From assembly GCF_009761815.1 (NCBI RefSeq), contig NZ_RWIN01000153.1, positions 1 to 35,131 on the forward strand: 35,131 nucleotides of DNA. Reading direction: 5' to 3'. The notes under the pieces are model-generated. The model was given only the letters and a program-made list of their open reading frames with translations. It did no database searches and was not told where the DNA came from. The position numbers and the translations under genes were made by a program. The stretch is from Pseudomonas sp. PB120 (lineage in GTDB: Bacteria > Pseudomonadota > Gammaproteobacteria > Pseudomonadales > Pseudomonadaceae). How positions within the stretch are numbered: position 1 is the stretch's first letter; each line of letters begins with the position of its first letter. Below, piece after piece: positions 1 to 8,600 of the stretch.

Positions 1-986
1 CGCTGGCGGCGCGGGAGCTTGGCTGGCCGGTGAAGGCGCTCGAGGCGGCGCGCAAAACGCTTGAGGCCCATGGGGATCGGGCCAACGCGGCGCATGCACG
101 GTATCTGGAATTGCGCCGACTGCTGTTGATCGGGCGTCTCGATGAGGCCGAGGGGCTGCTCGCCGAACTGGACCCTGAGCCGCTGCCACCGGCCTTGCGC
201 GCGGCTCACGAGCTGCTCGTCGCGGGGATCGCCATGCGCCGGCTGGAGACGCAAAGGGCGCGGTCGGCAATCACCCGGGCCGAGGCCGCCGCCCGCGTTG
301 CCGGCATTCCTGCGCTGACCGCTGAAATACAAAGTGCAGCGCTGATTCTTGAAACACCTGCTGCTCGCCTGATTGCTCAGGGTCAAGCGCGACCGCTGTT
401 GCTGGAGGAAGTGGAGGCCTTGCTCGGGTCTGCTTCGCTGGTGGTGGACGCCTGCCGATACGTCGTGCGGGGTGTCGGCATGTCGATCTCCCTCGCCACG
501 CGCCCGGTGTTGTTCACCCTTGCACGGGCGCTGGCCGAGGCCTGGCCGGCAGATGTGCCGAGGGGAGCGCTGATCGCCCAGGCCTTTCGCTTGAAGCTCA
601 CCGACGAATCCCACCGCGCGCGGTTGCGCGTTGAAATCGGACGGTTGCGTTTGGCGCTCAAACCCTTGGCCACGGTAACGGCCACTGCGCGCGGGTTTGC
701 GCTGGTCTCGCTGGTGGCGCCCGACGTCGTGGTGCTGGCGCGTCCCGTGGAGGAAAAACACGCAGCGGTGTTTGCGTTTCTCGCCGACGGGGAATCGTGG
801 TCGAGCTCAGCCCTGGCGCTGGCCCTCGGCACCAGTCAGCGCACGGTGCAACGGGTGCTCGAAGAACTGGGTGCCAGCGGCAAGGTGCAGGCGTTCGGTC
901 GCGGGCGGGCGCGTCGCTGGATGACCCCGCCGGTGCCGGGTTTCGCGACGACCTTGTTACTCCCGGTTCCCTTCGCCGGTGACTAG
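1..986 (+). CDS. HTH transcriptional regulator, 5'-truncated by window edge
   Basis: The reading frame is already open at the left edge (first full codon at base 3), so the true start lies outside the window; a GTG at 30 is internal and has no ribosome-binding site. The visible ~325 residues begin with Ala/Leu/Arg-rich amphipathic helices resembling TPR-like repeats. A winged-helix-like stretch follows around residues 180-215 (counted from the GTG), with the pattern DESHRARLRVEIGRLR. A second helix-turn-helix lies near residues 255-300 (SSSALALALGTSQRTVQRVL). The C-terminus is short and hydrophobic. The arrangement suggests a cytoplasmic DNA-binding regulator, but the exact family and target are unknown. 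It lies 36 bp upstream of the beta-propeller gene on the same strand and could be co-transcribed with it. Confidence 0.6.
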   Translation, partial: LAARELGWPVKALEAARKTLEAHGDRANAAHARYLELRRLLLIGRLDEAEGLLAELDPEPLPPALRAAHELLVAGIAMRRLETQRARSAITRAEAAARVAGIPALTAEIQSAALILETPAARLIAQGQARPLLLEEVEALLGSASLVVDACRYVVRGVGMSISLATRPVLFTLARALAEAWPADVPRGALIAQAFRLKLTDESHRARLRVEIGRLRLALKPLATVTATARGFALVSLVAPDVVVLARPVEEKHAAVFAFLADGESWSSSALALALGTSQRTVQRVLEELGASGKVQAFGRGRARRWMTPPVPGFATTLLLPVPFAGD

Positions 987-1022
987 GATAAACCTCACAC
1001 ACCCCGTGACGAGGACACCCAC

Positions 1023-1655
1023 ATGAAACATTCAACCGCCAACATCCTGCGTGAATACGGCCCGTTTGAAGGCGTCGACGCCGTGCATGGCGTCACCTGG
1101 GACGGCGAGCGTGTCTGGTTCGCCAGCGGCGAAAAACTCAACGCCCTGGACCCCGACAGCGGCAAGACCCTGCGCTCGATCGATGTCGCTGCCCATGCCG
1201 GCACCGCCTTCGACGGCGAGCATTTGTTTCAGATCGCCGAGGATCGCATCCACAAGATCGACCCGCAAACCGGCCGCGTACTTCACACCATCCCGGCCCC
1301 CGGTGGCGGCAACGATTCAGGGCTGACCTGGGCCGAAGGCACCTTATGGGTCGGCGAGTACCGCGACCGGAAGATCCATCAGATCGATCCCGAGACCGGG
1401 GCCATCCTTCGGACCCTTGAATCGAACCGCTTTGTCACCGGCGTGACCTGGGTCGAAGGCGCGCTGTGGCATGGTACGTGGGAGGGGGATGAAAGCGAGT
1501 TGCGGCGGATCGACTCGAACACCGGCGAGGTGCTGGAGAGTGTGAAATTGCCGGCGGGTGTCGGGGTGTCTGGACTTGAATTTGATGGTGAGGATCGGTT
1601 TTTCTGTGGTGGAGGCGGGAGTGGGAAGGTGAGGGCGGTTCGGCGGCCTTTATGA
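1023..1655 (+). CDS. YVTN/Vgb-like beta-propeller protein (glutamine-cyclotransferase-like fold)
   Basis: This 210-residue protein is made of repeated ~40-residue blade units of the form GVTWDGERVWFAS...LDPDSGKTLRSID, then IDPQTGRVLHTI, IDPETGAILRTL and IDSNTGEVLES. Such repeats are typical of SMP-30/Vgb and plant-type glutaminyl cyclotransferase beta-propellers. There is no signal peptide, so it is probably cytoplasmic. The ATG at 1023 follows GACGAGGAC, a moderate ribosome-binding site. The length gives roughly five blades, fewer than the usual six or seven, so it may be a compact propeller or may dimerise. The substrate is unknown. The 3' end is Gly-rich (GGGGSGKVRAV). A REPIN lies directly downstream. 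Confidence 0.75.
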   Translation: MKHSTANILREYGPFEGVDAVHGVTWDGERVWFASGEKLNALDPDSGKTLRSIDVAAHAGTAFDGEHLFQIAEDRIHKIDPQTGRVLHTIPAPGGGNDSGLTWAEGTLWVGEYRDRKIHQIDPETGAILRTLESNRFVTGVTWVEGALWHGTWEGDESELRRIDSNTGEVLESVKLPAGVGVSGLEFDGEDRFFCGGGGSGKVRAVRRPL

Positions 1656-1690
1656 GTGGGCAGAAACAAAATGAAATTCCCCTGGCCCAC

Positions 1691-1776
1691 TGTAGGAGCG
1701 AGCTTGCTCGCGATGGTCGTAAACGATGCCGCGTGATTACTGACTAAACGCATCGCGAGCAAGCTCGCTCCTACAG
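1691..1776. repeat. REPIN (paired inverted REP elements), GTAGGAGCGAGC type
   Basis: TGTAGGAGCGAGCTTGCTCG at 1691 is answered by its inverted copy ending CTCGCTCCTACA at about 1776. Each arm contains the GCGAGCNNGCTCGC palindromic core. The element sits between two convergent genes. This is the commonest REP family in the window. Confidence 0.95.
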
Positions 1777-1835
1777 AATCCTTAACTGAACAGCATTGCG
1801 CAGATGAAGCAGGAATTTTTACCCTGACGCGTACA

Positions 1836-2474
1836 TCAATCATCCTTTGCGGTTTGCTCATTCGCATTCGGCCGAATTTTGAACCGACACACATCCCCAC
1901 CCCGAACCATGCATTCGTTGTGCTCGACCTCACCACCGCCCAACGTACCGATCAGCGCCAGGTCGAGTTCGCAGACCACCGGATGCGCCGCAGCCAGGCG
2001 GTGAAAGACACAGTTGTGCGCGACGATTTCCTTGTCGTCGGACGCACGAAAGAAGACTTCTGCTTCGTAGCCCGCCTGGTTCATGTGCTGCACGATCCTG
2101 GCTTCGTCCACGACCTGATGCTCACGGTCCAGGGCCAGTTTGCGGCCCATGCTGCGCATCAACGAGGCCAGGGCTTCGGGGCCGATGATGTCGGCCACTT
2201 CTTCGATCAACACACTGGCGAGCATTTGATACTGGCGCGGGAACTGCTCCTTGGCGTGATCGGTGAGCTGGTACAACTGCTCCGGGCGTCGGCCTGTCGG
2301 GCGGGTTTCGCCACGCAGCACCAGACCGTCACGCTCCAGGGACGCCAGGTGTTGGCGAACCGCCGTGCGTGTCACCGACAAATGCTCAGCCAACTCGTCA
2401 ATGCTCATGCCACTCGCGTGGTACAGCAGCGCATTGAGCAAGTCCTGCTGTGTCCGGCCCAGTCCTTCCAGCAT
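1836..2474 (-). CDS. SufR-like winged-helix regulator with Fe-S-type cysteines
   Basis: This 212-residue protein has an N-terminal winged HTH at about residues 10-70 (SIDELAEHLSVTRTAVRQHL, followed by a wing with RGETRPTGRRP). An effector domain follows, with cysteines at 155, 168, 188 and 196. The spacing of C155, C168 and C196 (13 and 28 residues) matches the three [4Fe-4S]-ligating cysteines I recall for SufR of cyanobacteria and mycobacteria; C188 is extra. This supports an Fe-S-sensing transcription factor, although no suf genes are present here. It is the second gene after the secreted helical protein, with a 19-bp gap, so the two are likely one transcript. It could instead sense redox or NO. 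Family call good, ligand inferred. Confidence 0.8.
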   Translation of the reverse strand: MLEGLGRTQQDLLNALLYHASGMSIDELAEHLSVTRTAVRQHLASLERDGLVLRGETRPTGRRPEQLYQLTDHAKEQFPRQYQMLASVLIEEVADIIGPEALASLMRSMGRKLALDREHQVVDEARIVQHMNQAGYEAEVFFRASDDKEIVAHNCVFHRLAAAHPVVCELDLALIGTLGGGEVEHNECMVRGGDVCRFKIRPNANEQTAKDD

Positions 2475-2493
2475 GGTGTGCCCTCGCGCGGTA

Positions 2494-3123
2494 TCAGAAT
2501 TTATCCGGGAACTGCTTGACCAGTGCGGCCGTCAGCGCGTCGGCCAGGGACAAAATGTGTGTGCGCATCATGTGCCAGGTGCCGGCCTCGCCTGCATAGT
2601 CGTGTGCGGCCAGTTGATCGACCTGGGCAATGTGATGGCCGCCGTGGGCTGCGAGCATCGTCACCAACGTAGCCTCAGGCAGATTGGGGTTGGCTTTGGC
2701 CAGGAAGGCGGCAATCGCCTTGGCATTGCTGGTCAAGTCGGTGACGGCGGCCTGCTTGCCTTTCGCGTCCTTGGCGACCGTGGCGTCGCTGTAGTGTTTC
2801 ACCGCGCCCCAATGACCGGCAAGCAGCTTGAGCAGTTGATCGGCAGCGGGTTGGCCATAGAGCGGGGCGATGCTGTTGGCGATTTTGGTGGCGTTGTCGA
2901 CTACCTGGTCAGCGGCGACCTTGGCTTGCGGTTTGTCGCCGGCCTGGTTGGCGATGGCGTAATTCCTGATCCAGAAAATGTGCTCGACCCACAGGTCACG
3001 CAACGCCAGGCGCGTGGTCAGCGCAGCGCTTTCGGCGGCCGGTGGCGAGGCGGGGGGAGTTTGGCTCCAGGCGGGTTGGGCGCAGAAGGCCAGCAGTGTT
3101 AAAGCCAATACTTTGATATTCAT
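2494..3123 (-). CDS. Secreted four-helix-type protein with conserved His residues, function unknown
   Basis: This 209-residue protein has a clear Sec signal peptide (MNIKVLALTLLAFCAQPAWS, cleavage near residue 20) and then an all-helical mature part. Several His residues sit at helix positions: LWVEHIFW, GHWGAVKHY, AAHGGHHIAQ and WHMMRTHI. The pattern (R-x-LW-x-x-H near the start, NP near the third helix, and a C-terminal QFP-x-KF) resembles a small helical family that I recall being mislabelled 'acetylglutamate kinase' in Gram-positive genomes; that memory is not verified. The clustered His, Asp and Glu residues suggest metal or haem binding in the periplasm, which is inference. The gene precedes the SufR-like regulator and is probably co-transcribed with it. 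Confidence 0.7.
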   Translation of the reverse strand: MNIKVLALTLLAFCAQPAWSQTPPASPPAAESAALTTRLALRDLWVEHIFWIRNYAIANQAGDKPQAKVAADQVVDNATKIANSIAPLYGQPAADQLLKLLAGHWGAVKHYSDATVAKDAKGKQAAVTDLTSNAKAIAAFLAKANPNLPEATLVTMLAAHGGHHIAQVDQLAAHDYAGEAGTWHMMRTHILSLADALTAALVKQFPDKF

Positions 3124-3145
3124 GACGGCACCCTCTTGTGGTGGG

Positions 3146-3158
3146 ATTGTTCGACAAT
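3146..3158. promoter_or_regulatory. Inverted repeat upstream of the secreted helical protein, candidate operator
   Basis: ATTGT-TCG-ACAAT is a perfect 5-bp inverted repeat located 23-35 bp upstream of the ATG at 3123. It lies next to an AT-rich stretch (3160-3190) that is suited to a promoter. It is a plausible autoregulatory site for the downstream SufR-like protein or for the TetR protein. Assignment is inference only. Confidence 0.35.
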
Positions 3159-3230
3159 ATCAATTTAAGCATATAAATATGTTTTTAATGGGCGATAGAC
3201 GAAGTCGCGGACTAACGGTCGTGAATGGCT

Positions 3231-3842
3231 TTAGCGGGGCTCGGTTTCATCCTCTGATTGATGCTGCACACCCGGCTCTTCTTCTGCAGGGGCGCTAGAC
3301 CAGGCGTTGATCACCGATTGCAGGAATTGCTTCGACAATTCTGGGTTATCCATGGCCCTGGCAATCAGCATCGCGCCGGCAATCGACGAGAGGATTCTCA
3401 ACGATTCCTGGTATTTCTCTTCATGCGTCGGCGCCTCCACCAGCGCCATCAGCGTATCGATCAAGCGCTCCACACCTTTGGTGAACGCGCTGCTGACAGT
3501 CCCGCCTGTGCGAGCAACATCAGCACCGAGTGCCGGAATCGGACAGCCTTCGGTCCAGTTGTCGATGTGCGCCTGGGTCAGGTAGCCCTCGACCAGTTCG
3601 GGGATGGATTTGGCCGAACTCCAATCAAGGAGGTTGGACTCGAAGGTCCTGCTGACGGCTTCCGACGCCAGCTGTTCCTTGCCACCGGGGAACTGCCCGT
3701 AAAAGCCGCCATGGGTCAGGCCGACCGAACGTGACAGCTCGCCGATGCCGATGCCATCGATGCCTTTTTCCCGATACAGCCGGGACGCGGCGGTGAGGAT
3801 TGCCTCTTTGTTCGCCGCGGCTTGGTCCTTCGTGACTTTCAT
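3231..3842 (-). CDS. TetR/AcrR family transcriptional regulator
   Basis: This 203-residue protein has the standard TetR N-terminal helix-turn-helix: KEAILTAASRLYREKGIDG, then IGELSRSVGLTHGGFYGQFP and GGKEQLASEAV (residues 12-65). The C-terminal ligand domain contains EGCPIPALGADVARTGG. The C-terminal tail is acidic (AEEEPGVQHQSEDETEPR). The start at 3842 gives MKVTKDQAAANKEAIL, and AGGAGCCG lies upstream on the coding strand. It is divergent from the mexT remnant and upstream of the helical-protein/SufR-like pair. It could control itself, the downstream pair, or the efflux operon, whose normal activator gene is truncated here. Confidence 0.9.
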   Translation of the reverse strand: MKVTKDQAAANKEAILTAASRLYREKGIDGIGIGELSRSVGLTHGGFYGQFPGGKEQLASEAVSRTFESNLLDWSSAKSIPELVEGYLTQAHIDNWTEGCPIPALGADVARTGGTVSSAFTKGVERLIDTLMALVEAPTHEEKYQESLRILSSIAGAMLIARAMDNPELSKQFLQSVINAWSSAPAEEEPGVQHQSEDETEPR

Positions 3843-3905
3843 GAACGGCTCCTGAGTCGAGATTGTCCGCGCATCGCAAGATTTGAGCGGAGACTAGTAT
3901 TGATG

Positions 3906-3918
3906 ATATGTGTCATAT
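3906..3918. promoter_or_regulatory. Palindrome in the divergent tetR/mexT-remnant gap, candidate TetR operator
   Basis: ATATG-TGT-CATAT is a perfect 5-bp inverted repeat with a 3-bp spacer, placed 64 bp upstream of the TetR start and 72 bp upstream of the mexT remnant. TetR-family genes often bind palindromes in such divergent gaps. The site is short, so chance occurrence in an AT-rich patch is possible. Confidence 0.35.
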
Positions 3919-3990
3919 AAAGTTGTCGCAATCGAATTTTCGCTGGCGAGCCTGTGGCTCAAGTCAACAACATCCTGGTGGACCTGACTG

Positions 3991-4269
3991 ATGAAACGCA
4001 ATGATCTGCGCAGTATCGACTTGAATCTGCTGGTCGTGTTCGAAGCCCTCATCCAGGAGCGCAACGTCACCCGGGCCGCCGAAAAACTGTGCCTGGGCCA
4101 ACCCGCTGTCAGCGCGGCACTGGTTCGTTTGCGCGCCCTGTTCAACGACCCTCTGTTTGAGCGCATCGGCCGGAAAATGCAGCCGACAGCCCGTGCCTTG
4201 CGTGCAGCACAGACGCTTGGGCCGGCGCTGGATTCTGTCTGTACCGCGATTACGAATACAAAGGCTTGA
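3991..4269 (+). pseudogene. mexT: Truncated MexT-like LysR regulator (DNA-binding domain only)
   Basis: The 92 residues (MKRNDLRSIDLNLLVVFEAL, then ERNVTRAAEKLCLGQPAVSA and DPLFERIGRKMQPTARA) align closely with the N-terminus of P. aeruginosa MexT as I remember it, covering the winged HTH and the start of the linker helix. A full MexT is about 300 residues. The frame stops at 4267-4269, only 140 bp before mexE, and the other frames do not continue the protein. The effector-binding domain therefore appears deleted rather than frameshifted. It is either a decaying remnant or a retained HTH-only protein. Position immediately upstream of mexEF-oprN matches the usual gene order. Confidence 0.8.
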
Positions 4270-4288
4270 GCAGGGCAATTCCCTTTTT

Positions 4289-4328
4289 TTGGCCTTAAAC
4301 ATGATGGCTATCATTATTGATGATAGCC
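4289..4328 (+). promoter_or_regulatory. mexE upstream region: perfect 9-bp inverted repeat with a possible promoter
   Basis: GGCTATCAT-TATTG-ATGATAGCC at 4306-4328 is a perfect inverted repeat with 9-bp arms. A possible sigma-70 promoter overlaps it: TTGGCC at 4289-4294, a 17-bp spacer, and CATTAT at 4312-4317. The ATC/GAT triplets recall the nod-box-type sites bound by MexT, but the symmetry is stronger than in a typical LysR site. A regulator bound here would cover the -10 element and repress mexE. The inverted repeat is certain; promoter and function are inferred. Confidence 0.5.
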
Positions 4329-4409
4329 AAGTTCACTCCGTTCGATTCGTCGCTGCCTCGCGCGACGTCGAGAATCCTCCAATCCCTAACCGTCTGGCGG
4401 ACACCCCCC

Positions 4410-5651
4410 ATGGAACAGTCACTCAAACCTTTGCGTTATCCACTCGCCGCATTGGCGCTTGCAGTCCTCACGGCGTGTGATCGTGCGCCGGATGCCGCCC
4501 AGGCGCCGGGCGCGCCACACGTCACCGTGGCGAAGGTCCTCGAGCAGCCCATCACTGAATGGGATCAGGTCACCGCCCGGCTTGAAGCGCCAGAGACCGT
4601 AGAGGTTCGCCCCCGTGTGTCGGGGCAGATTGATCGGGTGGTGTTTACCGATGGTGCGTTGGTGAAGAAAGGCGATCTGCTGTTCCAGATTGACCCGCGT
4701 CCGTTCGAACACGAAGTGCATCGCATCGAAGCGCAGCTGCAACAAGCACGCGCCACGCTGAACCGCACCGGTAACGAAGCGCAGCGCGGTCAGCGATTGC
4801 TGAGCAGCAACGCGATCTCCGCCGAACTGGCGGACACCCGAACCACCACCGCCCAGGAAGCCCGGGCCGGTGTCGATGCCATTCAGGCGCAGCTGGACCT
4901 GGCGCGCTTGAACCTCAGCTTCACCCGCGTCACGGCGCCCATCAGCGGCCGTGTCAGCCGTGCGGAAATTACCGCCGGCAATATCGTCACCGCCGACACC
5001 ACGCCGCTGACCAGCGTGGTGTCCACCGACAAGGTGTACGCCTATTTTGATGCCGACGAACGCATGTTCCTCAAGTACGGCCAACTGTCCCGGCAAGGGC
5101 AGCGCAGTCAATCCACCCCGGTGTACATGGGCCTGTCGAACGAGGAGGACAACAGCCACCTGGGGCAGATGGACTTCGTCGACAACCAGGTCAACCCGAA
5201 AACCGGCACCATCCGTGGCCGTGCAGTCTTCGACAACGCAGACGGTCAATACACGCCCGGCCTGTATGCCCGGTTGAAGCTGGTGGGCAGTGCAGCTTAC
5301 CCGGGGCTGCTGATCAAGGATGAGGCGGTGGGAACCGACCTCGGCAAGAAATTCGTGCTCGTGGTCGACCAGGACAACAAAGCCGTTTATCGCAGCGTGG
5401 AGTTGGGGCCGAAACTCGAAGGCCTGCGCATCGTGCGCAGTGGTTTGCAGAAAGAAGACCGCATCGTCATCAACGGTCTGCAGCGTGTACGCCCCGGCGC
5501 GGTGATCAGTCCTGAAGACGCGCCGATGGCCAGTCCGGAAGTGGTCTCCACGTTGGCTCAACAGCGTCAGGCCATCGAAGCCAGCAACCCACCCGTCGTC
5601 CCGTCGCCAGCCCTGGTGAAAGCGGGTTCGACCATTGCGCCGCGCGGATAA
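4410..5651 (+). CDS. mexE: RND efflux periplasmic adaptor MexE
   Basis: The 413-residue length matches MexE (about 414). The start at 4410 (MEQSLKPLRYPLAALALAVL) places a lipoprotein signal with LTAC lipobox at Cys23 followed by Asp, consistent with inner-membrane anchoring. Extending upstream to 4320 would bury this signal. The mature protein has the membrane-fusion layout: a biotinyl-lipoyl half-motif (VEVRPRVSGQIDRVVFTDGA), an alpha-hairpin (residues ~95-160), a second lipoyl half (VTAPISGRVSRAEITAGNIV) and beta-barrel/membrane-proximal domains. It bridges MexF and OprN in the periplasm. It is the first gene of a three-gene operon, 12 bp before mexF. The ribosome-binding site is weak. Confidence 0.93.
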   Translation: MEQSLKPLRYPLAALALAVLTACDRAPDAAQAPGAPHVTVAKVLEQPITEWDQVTARLEAPETVEVRPRVSGQIDRVVFTDGALVKKGDLLFQIDPRPFEHEVHRIEAQLQQARATLNRTGNEAQRGQRLLSSNAISAELADTRTTTAQEARAGVDAIQAQLDLARLNLSFTRVTAPISGRVSRAEITAGNIVTADTTPLTSVVSTDKVYAYFDADERMFLKYGQLSRQGQRSQSTPVYMGLSNEEDNSHLGQMDFVDNQVNPKTGTIRGRAVFDNADGQYTPGLYARLKLVGSAAYPGLLIKDEAVGTDLGKKFVLVVDQDNKAVYRSVELGPKLEGLRIVRSGLQKEDRIVINGLQRVRPGAVISPEDAPMASPEVVSTLAQQRQAIEASNPPVVPSPALVKAGSTIAPRG

Positions 5652-5663
5652 AGGAGCCTTGAC

Positions 5664-8600
5664 ATGAAGTTCTCCCAGTTCTTTATCACCCGGCCGATCT
5701 TCGCCGCGGTGCTGTCGCTGCTGATTCTGATCGCCGGCGCCATCTCGCTGTTCCAGTTGCCGATCAGCGAATACCCCGAAGTGGTTCCGCCGACCGTCGT
5801 CGTCCACGCCAACTACCCGGGCGCCAACCCGAAAGTCATCGGCGAAACCGTGGCGGCCCCTTTGGAGCAGGCCATCACCGGCGTCGAGAACATGCTGTAC
5901 ATGTCCTCGCAATCCACGGCCGACGGCCGACTCACCCTCACGGTGACGTTCGCGTTGGGCACCGACCTGGACAACGCCCAGGTCCAGGTCCAGAACCGCG
6001 TGACCCGCACCGAACCGAAGCTGCCCGAGGAAGTGACGCGCATCGGCATCACCGTCGACAAGGCATCGCCCGAGCTGACGTTGCTGGTGCATTTGGTCTC
6101 TCCCGACAAACGCTACGACATGCTCTACCTGTCCAACTACGCGATCCTCAACGTCAAGGATGAACTGGCGCGCCTGGACGGCATCGGCGATGTGAAGATG
6201 TTTGGTATCGGTGATTACTCGCTGCGCATCTGGCTCGATCCGGACAAAACCGCCTCGCGCAATCTCACCGCAACGGACGTGGTCACCGCGGTGCGCGAAC
6301 AGAACCGTCAAGTCGCTGCTGGGCAACTGGGTTCGCCCCCGGCGCCGAATGCCACGAGCTTTCAGATGTCGATCAACTCCCAAGGGCGTCTGGTCAGCGA
6401 AGAAGAGTTTGAAAACGTGATCGTGCGCAGTGGCCCGAACGGCGAAATCACGCGTTTGAAGGACATTGCCCGCATCGAACTGGGCTCGAATCAATACGCC
6501 TTGCGCGCCTTGCTCAATAACCAGGAAGCGGTGGCGATGCCGATCTTCCAGCGCCCCGGTTCCAATGCCATCGACATCTCCAACCAGGTTCGGGCGAAGA
6601 TGGCCGAGCTGAAGAAGAGTTTCCCGGAAGGCATGGACTACGAGATCGTCTACGACCCGACGATTTTCGTGCGCAGCTCGATTGAAGCGGTGGTGCACAC
6701 GCTGTTTGAAGCACTGATCCTGGTGGTGCTGGTGGTGATTCTGTTCCTGCAAACCTGGCGCGCCTCGATCATTCCGCTGGTGGCCGTGCCGGTGTCGCTG
6801 ATCGGTACGTTTGCCGTGATGCACCTGCTCGGTTTCTCGCTCAACGCGCTGTCGCTGTTCGGTCTGGTGCTGGCCATCGGGATCGTGGTCGACGATGCGA
6901 TCGTGGTGGTCGAGAACGTCGAGCGAAACATCGAATCCGGACTGGAACCGGTCGAAGCGACCAAGAAAGCCATGGGCGAAGTGACCGGACCGATCATCGC
7001 CACGGCGCTGGTGCTGTGCGCGGTGTTCGTGCCGGCCGCATTCATCTCGGGCCTGACGGGTCAGTTCTATAAACAGTTCGCCTTGACCATTGCCATCTCC
7101 ACGGTGATCTCGGCGTTTAACTCCCTGACCTTGTCGCCGGCGTTGGCGGCGGTGTTGCTCAAGGCCCACGGCGCACCGAAAGACCGATTCTCCAAAGTGC
7201 TGGACCGCCTGCTGGGCGGTTGGCTGTTCAAACCCTTCAACCGAGTCTTCGAAAAGGCCAGCCACGGCTATGTGGTGGCCGTGGCCAAAGTCATTCGTGG
7301 CAGCAGCGTGGCGTTGCTGGTGTACGCCGGTCTGATCGCCATGACCTACATGGGTTTCAGCACCACGCCGACCGGCTTCGTGCCGACCCAGGACAAAAAG
7401 TACCTGGTGACCTTCGCGCAACTGCCGGATGCCGCGAGCCTTGATCGCACGGAATCGGTGATTCGGCGCATGAGCACCATCGCCATGAACGAGCCGGGTT
7501 TCGACAGCGCGGTCGCGTTCCCCGGCCTGTCGATCAACGGTTTTACCAACAGCCCGAACGCCGGTATTGCGTTCATCGGCTTGAGTTCTTTCGATGAGCG
7601 CAAAGACCCAAGTCTTTCCGCCCGTGCCATTTCCGCGTCGCTTAATGCCAAGTTCGGCAGCATTCAGGACGCCTACATCGCCGTGTTCCCGCCACCACCG
7701 GTGCAAGGCCTGGGCACCATCGGCGGCTTCCGCCTGCAGATCGAAGACCGCGGCAACCTGGGGTATGACGAGCTGTACAAGGAGACGATGAACGTCATCG
7801 CCAAGAGCCGCAGCAATCCGGCGCTGGCCAATCTGTTCACCAGCTACACCGTCAACGTACCGCAGGTCGAAGCCGCCATTGACCGGGAAAAAGCCAAGGT
7901 TCACGGGGTGAAGATCAACGACATCTTCGACACCTTGCAGGTCTATCTGGGCTCGCTGTACGCCAACGATTTCAACCGTTTTGGCCGGACCTACCAGGTC
8001 AACGTGCAGGCCGAGCAGCAGTTCCGCCAGGAGCCCGAGCAGATCGGCCAGTTGAAGGTGCGCAATGATCGCGGCGAGATGATTCCGCTGGCCACGTTCG
8101 TCAAGGTCAGCCCGACGTCAGGCCCAGACCGGGTCTCGCACTACAACGGTTTTCTCACCGCAGAAATCAACGGCAGCGCCGCCCCCGGCTATAGCTCCGG
8201 CCAGGCCGAGGCCGCCATTGAACAGCTGCTGAAAGAGGAATTGCCCAACGGCATGACTTACGAATGGACCGACCTGACGTTCCAGCAGATTTTGTCCGGC
8301 AATACCGCGCTGTTGGTGTTCCCGCTCTGCGTGCTGTTGGCGTTCCTGGTATTGGCCGCGCTCTATGAGAGCTGGAGCCTGCCGCTGGCGGTGATCCTGA
8401 TCGTGCCGATGACGCTGCTGTCGGCGATTGCCGGGGTGATCATTTCCAAGGGCGACAACAACATCTTCACCCAGATCGGCTTGATCGTATTGGTCGGGTT
8501 GGCGTGCAAAAACGCGATCCTGATTGTCGAGTTCGCCAAGGACAAACAGGACCAGGGCCTGTCCCCGCTGGATGCCGTCCTGGAAGCGTGCCGCATGCGT

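Noticed and set aside
1691..1776. Repeated palindromes considered as a CRISPR array
   Set aside because: Repeats occur singly or as inverted pairs scattered over the window, not as regularly spaced direct repeats with spacers, and there are no cas genes.
4317..4409. Upstream extension of mexE
   Set aside because: It would place ~31 unrelated residues before the lipoprotein signal and would translate through the inverted repeat; the start at 4410 matches the known MexE N-terminus.
4157..4480. Frame shifted relative to the mexT remnant, tested as the missing MexT C-terminus
   Set aside because: The translation does not resemble a LysR effector domain, and only 140 bp separate the stop from mexE. 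Deletion fits better than a frameshift.
4419..7904. A 1161-codon open frame on the minus strand opposite mexE and mexF
   Set aside because: It is rich in His, Gln, Arg and Gly with no recognisable domain. It mirrors the codon bias of the real efflux genes and is a high-GC antisense shadow.
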